Assembly (NCBI GenBank): GCA_963556145.1 | Contig: OY744468.1 | Span: 3,782,001-3,846,000, forward strand | Length of the DNA stretch: 64,000 nucleotides | Direction: 5' to 3' | Source of the DNA: Hygrocybe punicea | Taxonomy: Eukaryota > Basidiomycota > Agaricomycetes > Agaricales > Hygrophoraceae | Shown here: positions 35,579 through 47,660 of the stretch, in pieces | Numbering within the stretch: the stretch's first letter is position 1 | Layout of the letters: each line of letters begins with the position of its first letter | Notes under the pieces: generated by a model | The model's database searches: none | Seen by the model: the letters and a program-made list of their open reading frames with translations, nothing else | What the model was told of the DNA's origin: nothing | Program-made: the position numbers and the translations under genes

Positions 35579-35960
35579 TCCCTGGGAGGACATTTGGAGG
35601 TGCACAAATATGATCTTCAGATATCTTCTCAAGATGAAAATATGTGAGTACATAGAAGAATATTACTTGATTGAACCAGCCACTTTTCATGTAATTGGTT
35701 GTCTTGAAATTGGAAGAGAGAAGATAAATCTCTCAGATTGCTCAGTCATACCTATTGGCTAGGTGAAATGACCACCCACCTCTGTGAAAACCAGCTTGTG
35801 CTGGCTGAGCAAAATATTTCCTGGTAAAAACAAATTCCCACAAGATGCTGTTCCATGGTAGGCCAAACACTATTAGTTGACTAGCCAATGTACCCAATGC
35901 AGTTGATCAACCCATGCTAACTGGCCAGCCAATGCATCAGCCAACCCATCTCGTTCAATC
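35579..35960. other. Spacer with degenerate 44-bp-satellite-like text
   Basis: No gene. Near 35870-35950, phrases such as ctggccagccaatgcatcagc resemble the 44-bp satellite that borders element C. Confidence 0.4.
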
Positions 35961-35969
35961 ATGAGTAAT

Positions 35970-37416
35970 GTTCAAGACCATCTCACTTCCATGTTACACA
36001 GAAGCTGAAGTTCCTTCTGCTCTAATCTCTCAAACAAGGATGAAAAATACTGTCAGCACAGAGAAGATGATCAGATCTCATATAAATTAATGTTTGCACA
36101 TCAAATGGTAAGTTGCTGCACAAGATGGCAAGAGAGAGACATACTGCATGAATGAGAGATTGGACAGTTGCAATTGGATCTTGGTCAATCCCTTCCAAGA
36201 AGTTTGCAGTGTAAAAGTCATCAGCGGTTTCAGCCACATAGTCAAGATTGGTGATTGCTACTAGCACAGCCTTGCAGGCAAGGTTAACAATGTGAGGAAA
36301 ACATCTGGAGGTAAAGAGTATTAGTACTTATGGTGCAGCAACAATATCATGTCACCTACCTAATTCGACACTCAATTTTGTCAAATTTGATTTTCCGTCG
36401 CCAAAGTTCATGCTCTAATATGGCCATGAATGTATCATTGTTTGAGGCATTGTTGAGGGTAATCCATCCAATCTGAGAGGATGAGGGTCAACGAGAATAC
36501 GAAGAAACTTTGAATATTGAATACCTTGTGAGTAATCATAAGCCAATCAGTAACGTATATGAATACATGGGCAAGATGCTTGCCATCATGTTGCCTAGGA
36601 ACACGATGAAATCCCACCAAGTTGGAACATAATCTGAGAATATGTTAATGGCCACTGGAGGTTTCTTCAGTATGTGATTGGATCCAATGAGTCGTGATGG
36701 CCATGAAAGGAGAACCATTCAGATCGGACAACATATCCATTGTGAATGAAATCTTCCCTAATGAGTGCTGTTCCTTTATTAACAAGAATGGTCAAAATGC
36801 AGGTAGCAGCCGCTCTGACCTGCATGTCTTTACTTAGTTGATCTGAATGTTCTTCAAGTATCTCTTCAATGTGTTTATGGATTGTAGTCCTGCCAGGAAT
36901 ATCTGACTCCTGAAGTTCTTCTCGAAGCATGAGAAAAATTGCATGCAGATGCGGTGATACGACAACATTGATTGACTAAAATAATAATATCTCATCAATA
37001 CAGGAATATAAAATAATCGAAAAATATACCTGATCATCAACAACAATGAACTCAATGATTACGTCAATGAAAGCTTCTCTTGAGTATGGTGTCCATTGTT
37101 GCGGTGTCCATCCCATTGATTGCCCTTTACCCTTTTGATATCCATCCAGGGCAGCCTGGGCACTCTTTGCCTGTATATTGATGCCCAACTCATCACAACC
37201 AGACACGCAAACATTCATGTGTTCCTCTATCAAGTGACAGCGAATAGTCCCAGTGGATGTCTTGACACTAAATTTGGTAATCTTATAGCTTGGATTCATT
37301 GCATGGATATTTCTATTTAAGTCGTTCAGCATCATATAATAACTAGGATGTGGAAACACATATCCACAGAACATGCAACTATACTGGTTTCCCATCTTTT
37401 TGAAGAAAGTCCACAC
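35970..37416 (-). pseudogene. hAT-family transposase, degenerate
   Basis: The N-terminal segment (37416-36990) has a BED-like zinc-finger pattern (VWTFFKKMG...YSCMFCGYVF...HLIEEHM). It continues GWTPQQWTPYSREAFIDVII, as in fungal hAT transposases. Further exons contain ESDIPGRTTIHKHIEEILEE, then a damaged catalytic stretch. A later block (36420-36020) reads CRIRCFPHIVNLACKAVLVA, the conserved C..H.LNL region of hAT. The frame shifts several times and the C-terminal dimerisation region is missing. It is a dead, truncated copy, perhaps cut off by the neighbouring repeat. No terminal repeats were found. Confidence 0.7.
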
Positions 37417-37439
37417 ATCCGATGTGTAATGGCCATCAG

Positions 37440-38314
37440 AAAGCCAATGTTACTGCTCAGAATCCATATCAAATGAGACCACCAACAATGGAAAGTCACC
37501 CTGTCACAAAGCCGTTATATCTGGAAGATACTTGTGAAGGCTGGAATGAAGGATGCAAAACCGGTATCAACCCCAATAGATCAGAACATGATCCTATGAA
37601 TAAACAAAACTAAAACCAATGAGAGCAAGCAGAAATGCACCTCCATTAAGTATGTGACATGAGTCAGAGAGCTCTTGTATGCTGTGCACACAACAAGACC
37701 TGATATCACGTATGCAACTGTAATCATTGCGCAATTCACACAGAACCTGAGTGCGGAACACTGGACAGCACTTAAAAGGATATTCTGCTACCTAAAGGGA
37801 ATGATGGATTCTGAACTAACATACAGCGGAATGGACCAACGGATTACAATGGAAACCATTCATTACGTTGATGCTGATTGGGGATCCAACCTGCACCGGA
37901 AATCCATTAGCAGATATGTGTTCACAATCACAGGGGGAGCTGTAGCTTGGAGCTCGAAGAAGCAGAGCACGATTGCGTTGTCAATGGCCAAAGCAGAATA
38001 TGTCACCCTACTCATGCAACGAAACAGCTAATCTGGCATAAAAACTTATTGAAGGAATTGGACCTACAGTTGGATGAAACATCGATTTTATGATCTGATA
38101 ATCAGGCTGCGATTGCTATATCGCACAACCTGGAATTCCACTCATGGACGAAACATATAGATATCAATCTACATGTCCTACAAGATCATGTTGCATCTGG
38201 TATCCTCAAAGTCACGTATATTCCTTCTGAAGAAAATCTAGCAGACATATTTATAAAAGGGTTACCTTGCCCACTTCACACAAAGTTCACAGCTGAACTT
38301 GGTCTATTGACCGG
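37440..38314 (+). pseudogene. Ty1/copia polyprotein fragment: end of RT and RNase H, 5' truncated
   Basis: The text runs from a decayed RT end (KDAKPVSTPIDQN) through RELLYAVHTTRPDITYATVI into the RNase H domain. Recognisable pieces are IFCYLKGMMDSELTY, the catalytic-type HYVDADWGSN, RKSISRYVFTITGGAVAWSS, STIALSMAKAEYVTL, and SDNQAAIAISHN (after an in-frame TGA). It ends with NLADIFIKGLPCPLHTKF. The coding text stops at 38314, where a small LTR element is inserted, and resumes at 40066. Gag, protease, integrase and most of RT are absent. This is an old truncated copia copy. Confidence 0.8.
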
Positions 38315-38470
38315 TGTAGTAGTGGTGCCTGTCATATCACGTGACCTGAGTCCCACGGTTGGTTCCCTTATCTAGCAGTTGCCTGTAGTAGACAGTTCTC
38401 TATCCCATCCACCTCAGCCATTCCGTGTGATTCCGTCCCCGATCCCGAGAGGTCCCTCGGGACCACTCCA
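38315..38470 (+). repeat. 5' LTR of the TRIM-like element
   Basis: TG...CA ended, 156 bp, about 97% identical to the 3' copy by eye. It contains the dyad cccgagaggtccctcggg. Confidence 0.8.
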
Positions 38471-39909
38471 TCGTGGTGATGAGAGGGTGATTTGAGCCAA
38501 GCCACCGGAGACCACAACATTCCACTCACACAGACCCTTTTTGACTACAGCAACAGAGATTTTTGAGCACAGAGTACCCCCCCAAGAGCCCACCCGCGTG
38601 ATTCCATGCAGCACACCCATGCAAAACACTACAAAAAACAATCTCCGATGGCCCCAGCATTACGTCCGCATCATTCTACATGCCCCGCAACCATCTTCAC
38701 GACTTTTTGTCCAACCTCACCATTCCGCACAGCCACCTCGTGCAGCCACATCACCAACTGCATCCACCAAGAATCTGCCCACCCATGCGCACCCACAGCA
38801 CCCCACCCTCATTAAAACACCCCCAAGAGGTTGCCGAGCCGGACGACGTATCCAACAATGTCGTCGCGCAGCCAGGCGCGCCCTCGATATCACCGTCCCT
38901 GTGTTCGACTCACCATTTTTCATTCGGATGCCCACAGGTTCCCTACTGGACACACAGATGCTCGAAAACCCACACGTTCGTACAGCAGCCCCACGAGCCA
39001 CTCCATCACTTACCCCGTCTTCGGCATCTCCATTTTCACACCCACCCATCCGTTGCCACATCGCCCAACTGCCACGTCACCAAGTCGACTGGCGCACCTC
39101 GCCCGCGTCGGTACCTTCTTCCTCGATCCCATGGGCCCAGCACAACACGCCCACGCCAACTTTCTCACGTGTAGAGCACTAGCACAGCCGCAACAGCCCA
39201 TGCCCACGCGAATGACGCGTCTGGCCCCACCCAGCACAACTCGACGACATATAACCCAACCACACGCCCACAACCCCCACGCTGACTCGTTTCACGGCCC
39301 CATACGCCCATTCCCAATGCGATCAAATGCCCCCACGCAAGAACCGGGCAGCAAAGTCGCCCCAACGCGAGTGGCACACCCCGCCCCACCATACCCCGTC
39401 CACACACGCGCGGCCCCGCGTCCCACACCCCTACACATTCACGCACCACCACAATGGCCTATTCCCGCGATACGACAACCCCAAACGACGTATCCGACGA
39501 CGCAAGTCCATCCGCACCAAGCCCATGGCCATATCTCCCACGGCCCCATGCACAGAACGTACCATGACGGCCGTGCCCTGAACGGACGCCCCACCCACGT
39601 ATCGTATGATGACCCCACGTCCCCCCACGTCGACCCATGCCCAATGACCCACCCGCTGACTCTGCGCCGCGCCGCGCCGATTCTGCATTCTACTACCTTT
39701 TCTTCACCTTTTTTTCACCATGATCCACCATTATTAGATCCATCTGGGGTAGACTAGCCTATACCCGTTTTCTTTTGTGTGCTTTGTGTTCCCCTTCTGT
39801 TTCCTGCTTTTCTTCCAGCCCCTTCAGCTTCTTCCCCTTGTTTCTGCTCCCTTTGTTTTGCTTGTCTTTTGCTAGCGACGAGGGCGTCACTATAAGAGAG
39901 GGAGGCACT

Positions 39910-40065
39910 TGTAGTAGTGGTGCCTGTCCTATCACATGACCTGAGTCCCACAGTTGGTTCCCTTATCTAGCAGTTGCCTGTAGTAGACAGTTCTCTATCC
40001 CATCCACCTCAGCCATTCCGTGTGATTCCGTCCCCGATCCCGAGAGGTCTCTCGGGACCACTCCA
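39910..40065 (+). repeat. 3' LTR of the TRIM-like element
   Basis: Same length as the 5' LTR. Differences seen: catatcacgtg/cctatcacatg, cacgg/cacag, ccctcgg/ctctcgg. Confidence 0.8.
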
Positions 40066-40435
40066 CCGGAGAGGAACTGGAAAGAGTGGAACACATAACG
40101 GAATACATGGACAATGTTTACTGTGACCTGGAATGAGTCAAAGAGTATTTGACCAAGGGGGAGTGTTGGGAATAGTGGCTGAATAGTTGTGGAAAGAATT
40201 AGTAATCCATATCACGTGACCCCAGAACTCAAACACACCTGTCTGATAAATAATGCTGAAGCGCAGCAGTTATTCTACTCACCACAGGAAACTTCTAGTA
40301 GATTTAGCTAGTAGTATAAAAAGCCCTCTCAGAGAGAGGTAAATATAATTCAATTCCACATAAATTACTTAGTGGTCAACAACCACTGCACTACTATATA
40401 TTCCAATAATAAGATTATTTTCTACATTATTTTCA
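40066..40435 (+). repeat. Copia 3' end: polyprotein tail, polypurine tract and 3' LTR
   Basis: After the nested element the copia frame resumes (RGTGKSGTHNGIHGQ or EELERVEHITEYMDN, depending on frame) and ends near 40136. A polypurine tract ccaagggggag precedes tgttgggaatagtgg at 40164, where the LTR starts. The LTR has a TATA-like tataaaaag near 40316 and ends around 40410-40435. No 5' LTR partner is in the window. Confidence 0.65.
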
Positions 40436-41050
40436 CAAGCAAGATAACAATGCAAATAGTTTTAGAATGTGACTGGATATTTGCGTATTATTTGCTCACA
40501 AAAAACCCTTGAATGAGGGTGTTGCATATCTTCACCGAGTCATGCAGATCAGACACGTCATAGGCTTTCTGCTGTCATCATATATCAGGCCTTCTCTTTT
40601 CACTATCACATGTTTCTCTCGTTCTACTTAAATACCACCATCTTGTCATCTTGTCCACCTCAGTCCTTTTCTGTACTTTGACTGAGGTGTAGTGCTGTGC
40701 CTGGCCCAGCCTCAGGCCATGAGCCCAGCCAAGCTAAGCCCTAATAGGCCAGGCTGAGCTGGGCCAAAGGTAATGGCTTGAAGAAGATTTTGGCCTGGCC
40801 TGAGGTCTCAAAGGCCAGGGCCAAGCCATCAGGCCATGGCTTTTCTCTGAACTATATGTAGAGAAATATAATAATAATAATAATAATAGTTGACATTAGC
40901 TTCTCGAAAGGTTTCTCCCACACCAACGTCTATCCCTAAAATATTGCATGTCTAACTTCTCTGTAGGCAAGCACCATTGCTGGCATTATATATACTTACC
41001 TTGTGAGTTGCCCTTTTTTCTTTGCTTGCCCCACAACTGATGCAGCATTG
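40436..41050. other. Gene-free region with GGCC-rich and (ATA)n repeats
   Basis: At 40690-40860 the DNA is rich in ggccaggc/gccaagcc phrases, beginning tagtgctgtgcctggccc. This could be the 5' terminal region of the hAT copy that follows. A short (ATA)n microsatellite lies at 40868-40888. Confidence 0.4.
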
Positions 41051-41059
41051 CCTTTTCTC

Positions 41060-44000
41060 AAATGACAAACGTTGAAGAGCTCAAGCGCCTCATCAAGACC
41101 ATTTCGGCACTCTCCAGTGCCCTGCCCCCATCATTGCCAAAGGGAACTATGAAGGACAAGATATGGACTGTCATGAACCTTCCTGAAGGCAAGCAAGTCT
41201 GCCTACCAAACCTTCAATAGACATTTCAATGCATTATTTGGTGAAGACTGCTGTGATTCAGATGTCCGTTTGCACTGCATTTGGCAGGGAAAGAGCGGAA
41301 TGGGTCTCGTTTGTGCATACCTCAAAAATATCGACAGGTCTCAAGATTTGCCACTCGATCTCATCAATATAAAGCTCCAATGTCTTAGCACAGAACTGTC
41401 ACATATCATGTGTGTTTGTATGATGTCTCTATCATTTCATACTAACAATTATCAGTAATTCTGATGTGGATGCACTAAAACAGGCGCATCATACAAATCC
41501 AAGCTCGAAACTCCTCAACACCAACAATGGCAAGCAAGCACAGCTGTCATTCAAATAAAAGGCAGTAGAACATTTCAATATGTGCAAGGACCAAGCACTG
41601 CCATGGCCTTGGGAAGAGACCCTGCTGGGTTCTCTGCCACTACCCTCTTCTCAGCTGCTGTCCATGCAACCTGATACAACCACCAAGTTGCAACTGAAGC
41701 ATCCCACCCCTGTGGCAATTGACGTTGATGCTGATGAAGATCTGGAGTCAGATGACAATGAATGGCCAAAACCATGTATGTTTTTCAGCTATAATTCCTA
41801 AACAAATTTATCTTAGTGTCTCGCAGCTAAAAGGAAACGTGCAACATGAGGCAATCTGGTTGCTACAGACATGGATGGCTTTCTAGAGGACCAAAACATT
41901 CAGGCAATAAATGATGAAGGTCCATCACACAAGGACAAATGTCGTGATGTCAACGAGTTTTTCCATCCTGCTGTTGTGAGGGAGGTCAACAGAAAGCAGA
42001 AGAAATATAGTGTCTGTAAGCTGTGCCCATGAGTAGCCCCACACTTTTCTGCCTTGAGTCTTCATTGACAGCAGCTATTAGCAACAAGAAATCATTAGTT
42101 AGCGAAGTCACTACTCTGTGCTGCCACATGGAGGCACAGCATGCAGGGAAATACCGCAAGTGGGCAACAGATGCTAAGTTTGAGTTGAAGCTACCAGGAG
42201 ACATCAAAAAGTGCTAGGAGGCTGCAGAACAAGCCACTCAGACACTCAATCACAACTTAAAAGAGAAGAAATTGTCGGAAAGAGCTGTTCCTTATACAGA
42301 TAAGATCTTTCACCAAGCTACAATTGAGTGGCTCATCACAACAGACCAAGTAAGCAATGCCAGCACTGATTGGTAGCATTCTATTGATTGCTGTGATACT
42401 ATAGCCTATACAAGCCTTTGAGCACCCCAAGTTCAAGGAGATGATCAATGTTGCATCTCAGGCAATGAACGATGTCAAGATCCTGGGTTGAAAGGCAACA
42501 CGACTGGAGATCAAATGTACCTTTAAGGATCATCTCACAAAACTGAAGGCTCGACTCAATGTGAGTATCATTTTTTTAGTGCTCGTCCTCTTCTCATTAT
42601 ATCTAGAGTCCTGCTGTGACCAGTGAAGTGAGCATTACATGTGATGCATGGCAGGAAGCAATGCCAATGGCTATTTCACTGTCACTGGACACTGGATTGA
42701 GGAAACAGCACCCACTCAATGGGAGCTCAAGAGTAGCCTTCTTGGCTTCACCCATGTCAATAATGCACACAATAGGGAGCGGCTGGGTCAAGCCCTATTT
42801 AAGATTCTCAAGCATGTCAGCATTGAACACAAAGTAAGTCACTAGCCATCATGTACGTGTTTATTCTCACCTCCACCTGCCAGCTTGGTCATGTCACTTG
42901 CAATAATGCTTCAAACAACTCCATGATGCTTCAAGAGATGGCTGCACAGATAAAAGCTGCTATGGGTAAGCAATATAAGTGGTAAAAGAGGAGAATAAAG
43001 TATATTATGCATGATATCTCTTATAATCATTATAACGTGATGTTACAGCTGTCTTGCCCATGTTATCAACTTGGCAACATAAGCACTCATCGGAGCTTAC
43101 AGCAAGTTGCTGCACTTTGATCTGAAGAGTCCAGAAGGCCATATCCCCACCAGTCACAATGAGGTTGGGTTAGTCAGGGCTATTGTGGTTAAGGTATGAT
43201 CTAGTCTGTGATCATTGTCAGGGATATTGATGGTTCGTTAGGAATGCTCATCTTCAAAATGAAAAGAGATGTGGAGAACATTTCAAACAAGGGCGAATAT
43301 CACCAAGCCCCTTCAGCTTATTCTCAATATAAAAGTTTGATGGTCATCAACGTATCTTATGCTTGATTGTGCTGAACGGAGAAAGGGGGTACAGTGAGAA
43401 TGATGACACAACTTGCATGACATTAAGAACATTTTTTTCAGTGCATCAACAACTTTGTTGATGAACTCCACTGGGAAGAAAAGGAGTCTGGGAAACAGGA
43501 CAAAATTCGTGAACTCATGCTGAGCAGTGAAGAATGGGGCCATGTTCATACCTTTCTTGGACTCTTGAGTGTATGTCTAAGTATTGTCATTATCAATGAT
43601 AATACCTGACTCTGTTGAAGCATGCTGACAATGCCCAGCAAGCATTTTCAGCTGACATGGCCTCCACCCTCCATCTCACTATCCCAGCGCTAGAAGCACT
43701 TCATAGGGCATGGTTGTCTCATGCTGACCATCCAAAATATGGCCAATTTACCTCATCATTGCATGTGGCATGTGAGAAGATTGACGACTACTACAAGAAA
43801 ACAACAGATTGTCCAGCATACATCATGGCAATGAGTAAGTGAATCATTTCTCTTATAAAATCTTGCTAATAGTTGCCAGTCCTTGACCCAGAGGAGAAGA
43901 TTGGATACTTCAAGAAGCACTGGTCTGCTGAACTGTGTGCTGATGTTGAAAAGTGTGTGGAGGAAGTGGTACGTCAATAATGATTTGGCATACCTTTTTT

Positions 44001-44285
44001 CTGCTAATTTATAATTCTCAGTTCAAGGAATGGTGGCTAGCATTGCAAGGAGAGATGAGTTCAGAACAGAAAACCAAGCCGCTCAAGACTAAACTAAGCA
44101 CTCTCCTTTGAGAGCTTAGTGACAATGAAGATAGTCCCATGGCTGATGCAGCAGGCCCTGCTGTGCAGGATGATCCTGATTGGCCATGGCAACAGGACTT
44201 CCACAGCTACCTCAATACTATAGAACATGTACCACAGGGTTGGACTAGGATTGCTTGGTGGGGTGTAGAGCCCTTTCAGCGTATC
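41060..44285 (+). pseudogene. hAT-family transposase with upstream ORF, degenerate
   Basis: An upstream exon-like block (41066-41460) contains MTNVEELKRLIKTISALSSA and, in another frame, NRHFNALFGEDCCDSDVRLH. A BED-type block follows near 41940-42215 (DVNEFFHPAVVREVNRKQKK, YSVCKLCP, then HMEAQHAGKYRKWA in another frame). The hAT core continues: VSITCDAWQ, NANGYFTVTGHWIEETAPTQ, WELKSSLLGFTHVNNAHNRE, GHVTCNNASNNSMM and a C-terminal block with HADNAQQAFSADMASTLHL. Several stops and shifts occur. The TGA at 42489-42491 sits before KATR, where relatives have Arg. The copy ends at about 44285 inside the C-terminal region, where the 44-bp satellite begins. From 42979 on, the sequence is mirrored at 62400-63706. 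Confidence 0.8.
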
Positions 44286-44289
44286 TTTC

Positions 44290-45165
44290 CCATGATACAT
44301 GGGTCAGCCGAGATGGACAATTCCCACTCTGAGTGGGCTAGCCAATCTTGGCCGACCAATATCTTTCTCCAGGGCAGATGGCTTGGCCGAGGGGACTATG
44401 TTCCGAGAGGCATGGGTTGGCCAAAGCAGAGGGATATATTGGCTGGCCATGGAATATGGATTGGCCGACCGCTCTGGGTATTTGGCTGGCCGTGGAACGT
44501 GGATTGGCCGATGGGTCTGGGTATTTTGGTTGGCCATGAAAGGTGGATTGGCCGACCGCTCTGGGTATTTCGGCTGGCCGTGGAACGTGGATTGGCCAAC
44601 CAGGCTGGGTATTTCGGCTGGCCATGGAACATGGATTGGCCGACTGGTCTGGGTATTTCAGCTGGCCATGGAACATGGATTGGCTGACTGGTCTGTGCAT
44701 TTCAGCTGGCAACATGGATTGGCTGATCCTGGTATATTGGCTGGCTATGGTACATGGGTTGGCCAAACCACACTGGGTAATTTGACTGGCCATGAAACAT
44801 GGATTGGCTGACCACAAGGGGTATTCAGCTAGCCATGGAACATGGATTGGCTGACCTCTACATTTATTGGCTGGCCATGAGACATGGATTGGCTGACTAT
44901 ACTGGGTGTAGCCATGGAACATGGGTTGGCCAAAGCTTTGGTTATATGACATGGCCATAGCACCTGGGTTGGCCAAAGCTCCAGTTACATTGGGATGGCC
45001 ACAGCTCTAATTACATCAGCTGTCAACATGATATGCATTGGCCAACACTCAGAATACATTGGCTGGTCATGACACATGGGTTGGTTGTTCCTAATGGGTC
45101 TTTGGCTGGTTGTGGGCCATGGATTGGCCAGTGCCAGAGATATAATGGCCAGCCATGATACGGCT
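44290..45165 (+). repeat. 44-bp satellite array, left
   Basis: The monomer reads like ggctggccatggaacatgg followed by attggccgaccgctctgggtatttc-type text. Units at 44486-44700 are exactly 44 bp, and the array decays towards 45165. Since 44 is not a multiple of 3, all frames give the same pseudo-peptide (GWPWNMDWPTGLGIS). The open frames here are therefore artefacts. It abuts the tip of element C. Confidence 0.9.
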
Positions 45166-45312
45166 GACCTCGTGACATAGGGTTAGGGTTTACACCGATA
45201 AAATGCAATAAATTCCTTCTAAGACATTGAAAGCTTAACATTACAACAAGTACCCCTACTGTGAATTCACAAACGCCTCTGAAAGGATAACAAGCAAGAC
45301 ACCAATGCCATT

Positions 45313-45363
45313 CAGTCTTGATCTCAAAGGAGGAGCTCTTCTCCTTCTTGATCAAGACTGACT
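45313..45363. other. Subterminal hairpin of element C, left
   Basis: cagtcttgatctcaaagg faces ccttcttgatcaagactg around aggagctcttct, 133 bp inside the tip. Its mirror is at 61322-61372. Compare 23071-23122 in element B. Confidence 0.8.
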
Positions 45364-46020
45364 GACAAAGAAAATACTAACAAAAGTTTTGCGAACAAAT
45401 AACCAAAAATGGATACTGAAATCGACCAAACTGACAATATTACCTGGTCTCAATGTCACTAAAGGGAGCCTTAAAAGTAATAATGAGACTTACCTGGTCA
45501 ACTTTCAATGATGCCACCAGGCCCACTACAAGTAGGTTGCCCAGCAAGGAAATCAAGGGGATTCACCCGCCCTTTCATTCCTGAAGACCTGTACGGCGAC
45601 AAGCACTCATTTCTGAGGACCGGACACCAACAGTTGGCACACAGAGATGCCACCATGTTCATTCAAGTTGAACAGATAACTTCAACAAAAGATACTGTCA
45701 GTAATGGGGTAATACAAATTAATCACTCATCTGGATGCAAACATACCAAAGAAGATACCTGCCGGTGAAAAAGAAGAACATACCACAATAATCAAGTAGT
45801 CCTGTGAAGTGAACAGATGTGAGCAACAAAGCCTGAGGAAATCACCTACCAGTTAAGACCATGACACTCCAGAATCTCTGGTTGTTGCCCGGTACAATAA
45901 CCAAGGATCCTGTAGTGTCATCAAAAGTGGTAGTGGTGGTTGTGAGGTAAGGAGAAAATCTCAACTGCGTTTGATGGGCTTGTACTTATTTGTTCATGTG
46001 ACTTAACGTGTTTGTTGATC

Positions 46021-46085
46021 ACATGTCACAAAGTGTGATGTCACATTTGGACGTCCAAACGTTACATCACACTTTTGTGACATGT
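46021..46085. other. 65-bp near-perfect palindrome, element C left arm
   Basis: acatgtcacaaagtgtgatg is mirrored by the end of the stretch, with centre tttggacgtccaaa. Two mismatches and one extra base were seen in the arms. Element B has a palindrome at the same place (about 23820-23885 and 28483-28545), but its centre is ctgggcgcccag. So the pairing is kept while the sequence differs. Confidence 0.75.
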
Positions 46086-46259
46086 CGCGTCTCACTAATC
46101 ACATGACTCATAAATGTACACAACAATGATAATAATAATCATTCCGAGGGCAGGAATTCTGCCCTCGTCACACTATGTATAATAGGTACAAAATAAAATA
46201 ATAATGATATAATGAGGGCAGGGAATCACCCTGCCCTCGTCGCGTTGCTGAACCACCTC

Positions 46260-47660
46260 AACGGTCGGGTTCATTACCACCGCTGCTGCTGCCGTTGCCG
46301 TTGCCATTGTCGTGCCTGCTGCTGCTGGTGCTGCTGTATGCGCTGCCAGTGCTGGTGCTGCTGCCGTTGCTGTTGCTGCTGCCATTCCTGCTGCCAGTGC
46401 TGCTGCCGCTGCTGATGTTGCCGTTGCTGTTGCGGCTGCTGCTGCTGTTCCCCCTGCTGCTGGCCGTCGCTGCCGTTGCTGCCGTTCCTGCTGCTGCTGC
46501 TTCCGCTGCCGTTGCTGCCGTTCCTGCTGCTGCTGCTGCTGTTGCTGCCGTTCCTGCTGCTGCTGCTGCCGTTCCTGCCGTTCCTGCTGCTGCTGCTGCC
46601 GTTCCTGCCGTTCCTGCTGCTGCTGCTGCCGTTCCTGCCGTTCCTGCTGCTGCCGCTGCCATTGCTGCTGCTGCTGCCGTTCCCGGCCCTGGTACCACTG
46701 CTGCTGCCTTTCCCGGTCATGGTCCTGCTGCTGCTGCCATTCCCGGCCCCGGTTACGCTGCTGCTGCCTTTCCCAGTCATGGCCCCGCTGCTGCTGCCAT
46801 TGCCGTTGCTGCTGCTGCTGCTCCTGCAGTTTTGCTGCTGCTGCTCCTGCTGTTCCCGCTGCTGCTGCTGCTGCCGTTCCCGCTGCTGCTGATGTTGCCG
46901 TTGCCACTGCTGTTGCTGCTGCCATTGCCGCTGCTGCTGCTGCCTTTACCGTCGCTGCTGCTGCTGCTGATGTTGCCGTTGCTGTTGTGGCTGCTGCTGC
47001 TGATGTTGCCGTTGGCGTCGCTGCTGCTGCTGCTCTTGCCGTTGCCATTGTGGCTGCAGGCTTCATCCCAGTGCAGTAACAACTGCAAGGCATTAGTAGT
47101 ACATAAAATAGGCAAAAAAACAGCGACGACTTACCGTTGTGATCCTTTTCTTCGTCGCCGTCATCCACGTCTGGGTCTTCGTTGTCTGGGTCTTCGTCAT
47201 CGTCGATCGCGTCCGCATCTGGGTCATCCCTGTCTGTCTCCCATCGTCGTCCTCATTCTCGTCATTACGGTCCCCATGTCCGTCATTGCCGTCCCTGTTC
47301 TTGTCGTTCCAGTCCCCGCTGTCATTGCCATCCCCGTTGCCGTGTTTCCGGTCCCCGTTGTCGTCGTTCCGGTCCCTGTTCTCGTCGCTCCAGTCCCCAT
47401 TCTCGTCATTCCAGTCCCCGTTCTCATCATTGCCGTCCCTGCTCTCGTCGTTGCCATCCACGCTGTCGCCGTTCCTGTGCTTGCTGTCGTCGTTGCCGTC
47501 CCCGTGGTTGTCGTTCCGGTCCTCATGGTCACCGTTCCTGGACCCATCGTGTTCACAGTCGTTGTCCGTGTCATTTCTTTTATGGGTGTTGCATCGCTGG
47601 TTTCCGTCCTGGCATTGCTGTTGGTGTGAGTTGTCGCGGTCGTCTGACGCGACGTTGCCG
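46260..47660 (-). repeat. Triplet-repeat tracts, element C left arm
   Basis: 46275-47075 is GCTGCTGCC-type repeat. 47130-47660 is gtcattgccgtcc-type repeat. Read on the minus strand they give Gln/Arg/Ser-rich and Asp/Asn/Gly-rich text, with an acidic exon-like end EDPDVDDGDEEKDHNG. This meets a GT-AG intron (about 47085-47134) with a tactaat branch-like site. The intron is conserved in element B. The acidic frame is blocked by stops a little upstream, so a continuous protein is not supported. Confidence 0.6.

Larger units (their letters stand above)
38315..40065 (+). mobile_element. Small non-autonomous LTR element (TRIM-like) nested in copia
   Basis: Two 156-bp direct repeats begin tgtagtagtggtgcctgtc and end gggaccactcca (38315-38470 and 39910-40065), with about four differences. 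The 4-bp CCGG (or 5-bp ACCGG) flanks both sides (38311-38314, 40066-40069). A tgg-starting stretch, tggtgatgagaggg, three bases after the 5' LTR is a candidate primer-binding site. A purine run, aagagagggaggcac, stands just before the 3' LTR as polypurine tract. The 1.44-kb interior is C-rich and gives Pro/His-rich open frames with no gag or pol similarity. Confidence 0.8.

Noticed and set aside
38541..39757. Long Pro/His-rich open frames (213, 164 and 308 residues) inside the small LTR element
   Set aside because: They overlap in all three frames of a C-rich, stop-poor stretch and show no gag, protease, integrase or RT motif.
44290..45165. Possible Trp/Gly/Pro-repeat protein in the 44-bp satellite
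   Set aside because: The unit is not a multiple of three and gives the same peptide rhythm in all frames. It is a satellite and not a gene.
46295..47629. A 444-residue open frame on the plus strand (Leu/Pro/Ala/Val-rich) and other long frames over the same bases
   Set aside because: Triplet repeats keep all frames open on both strands. The peptide is a product of composition, and the mirrored copy loses 45 bp without any sign of selection.
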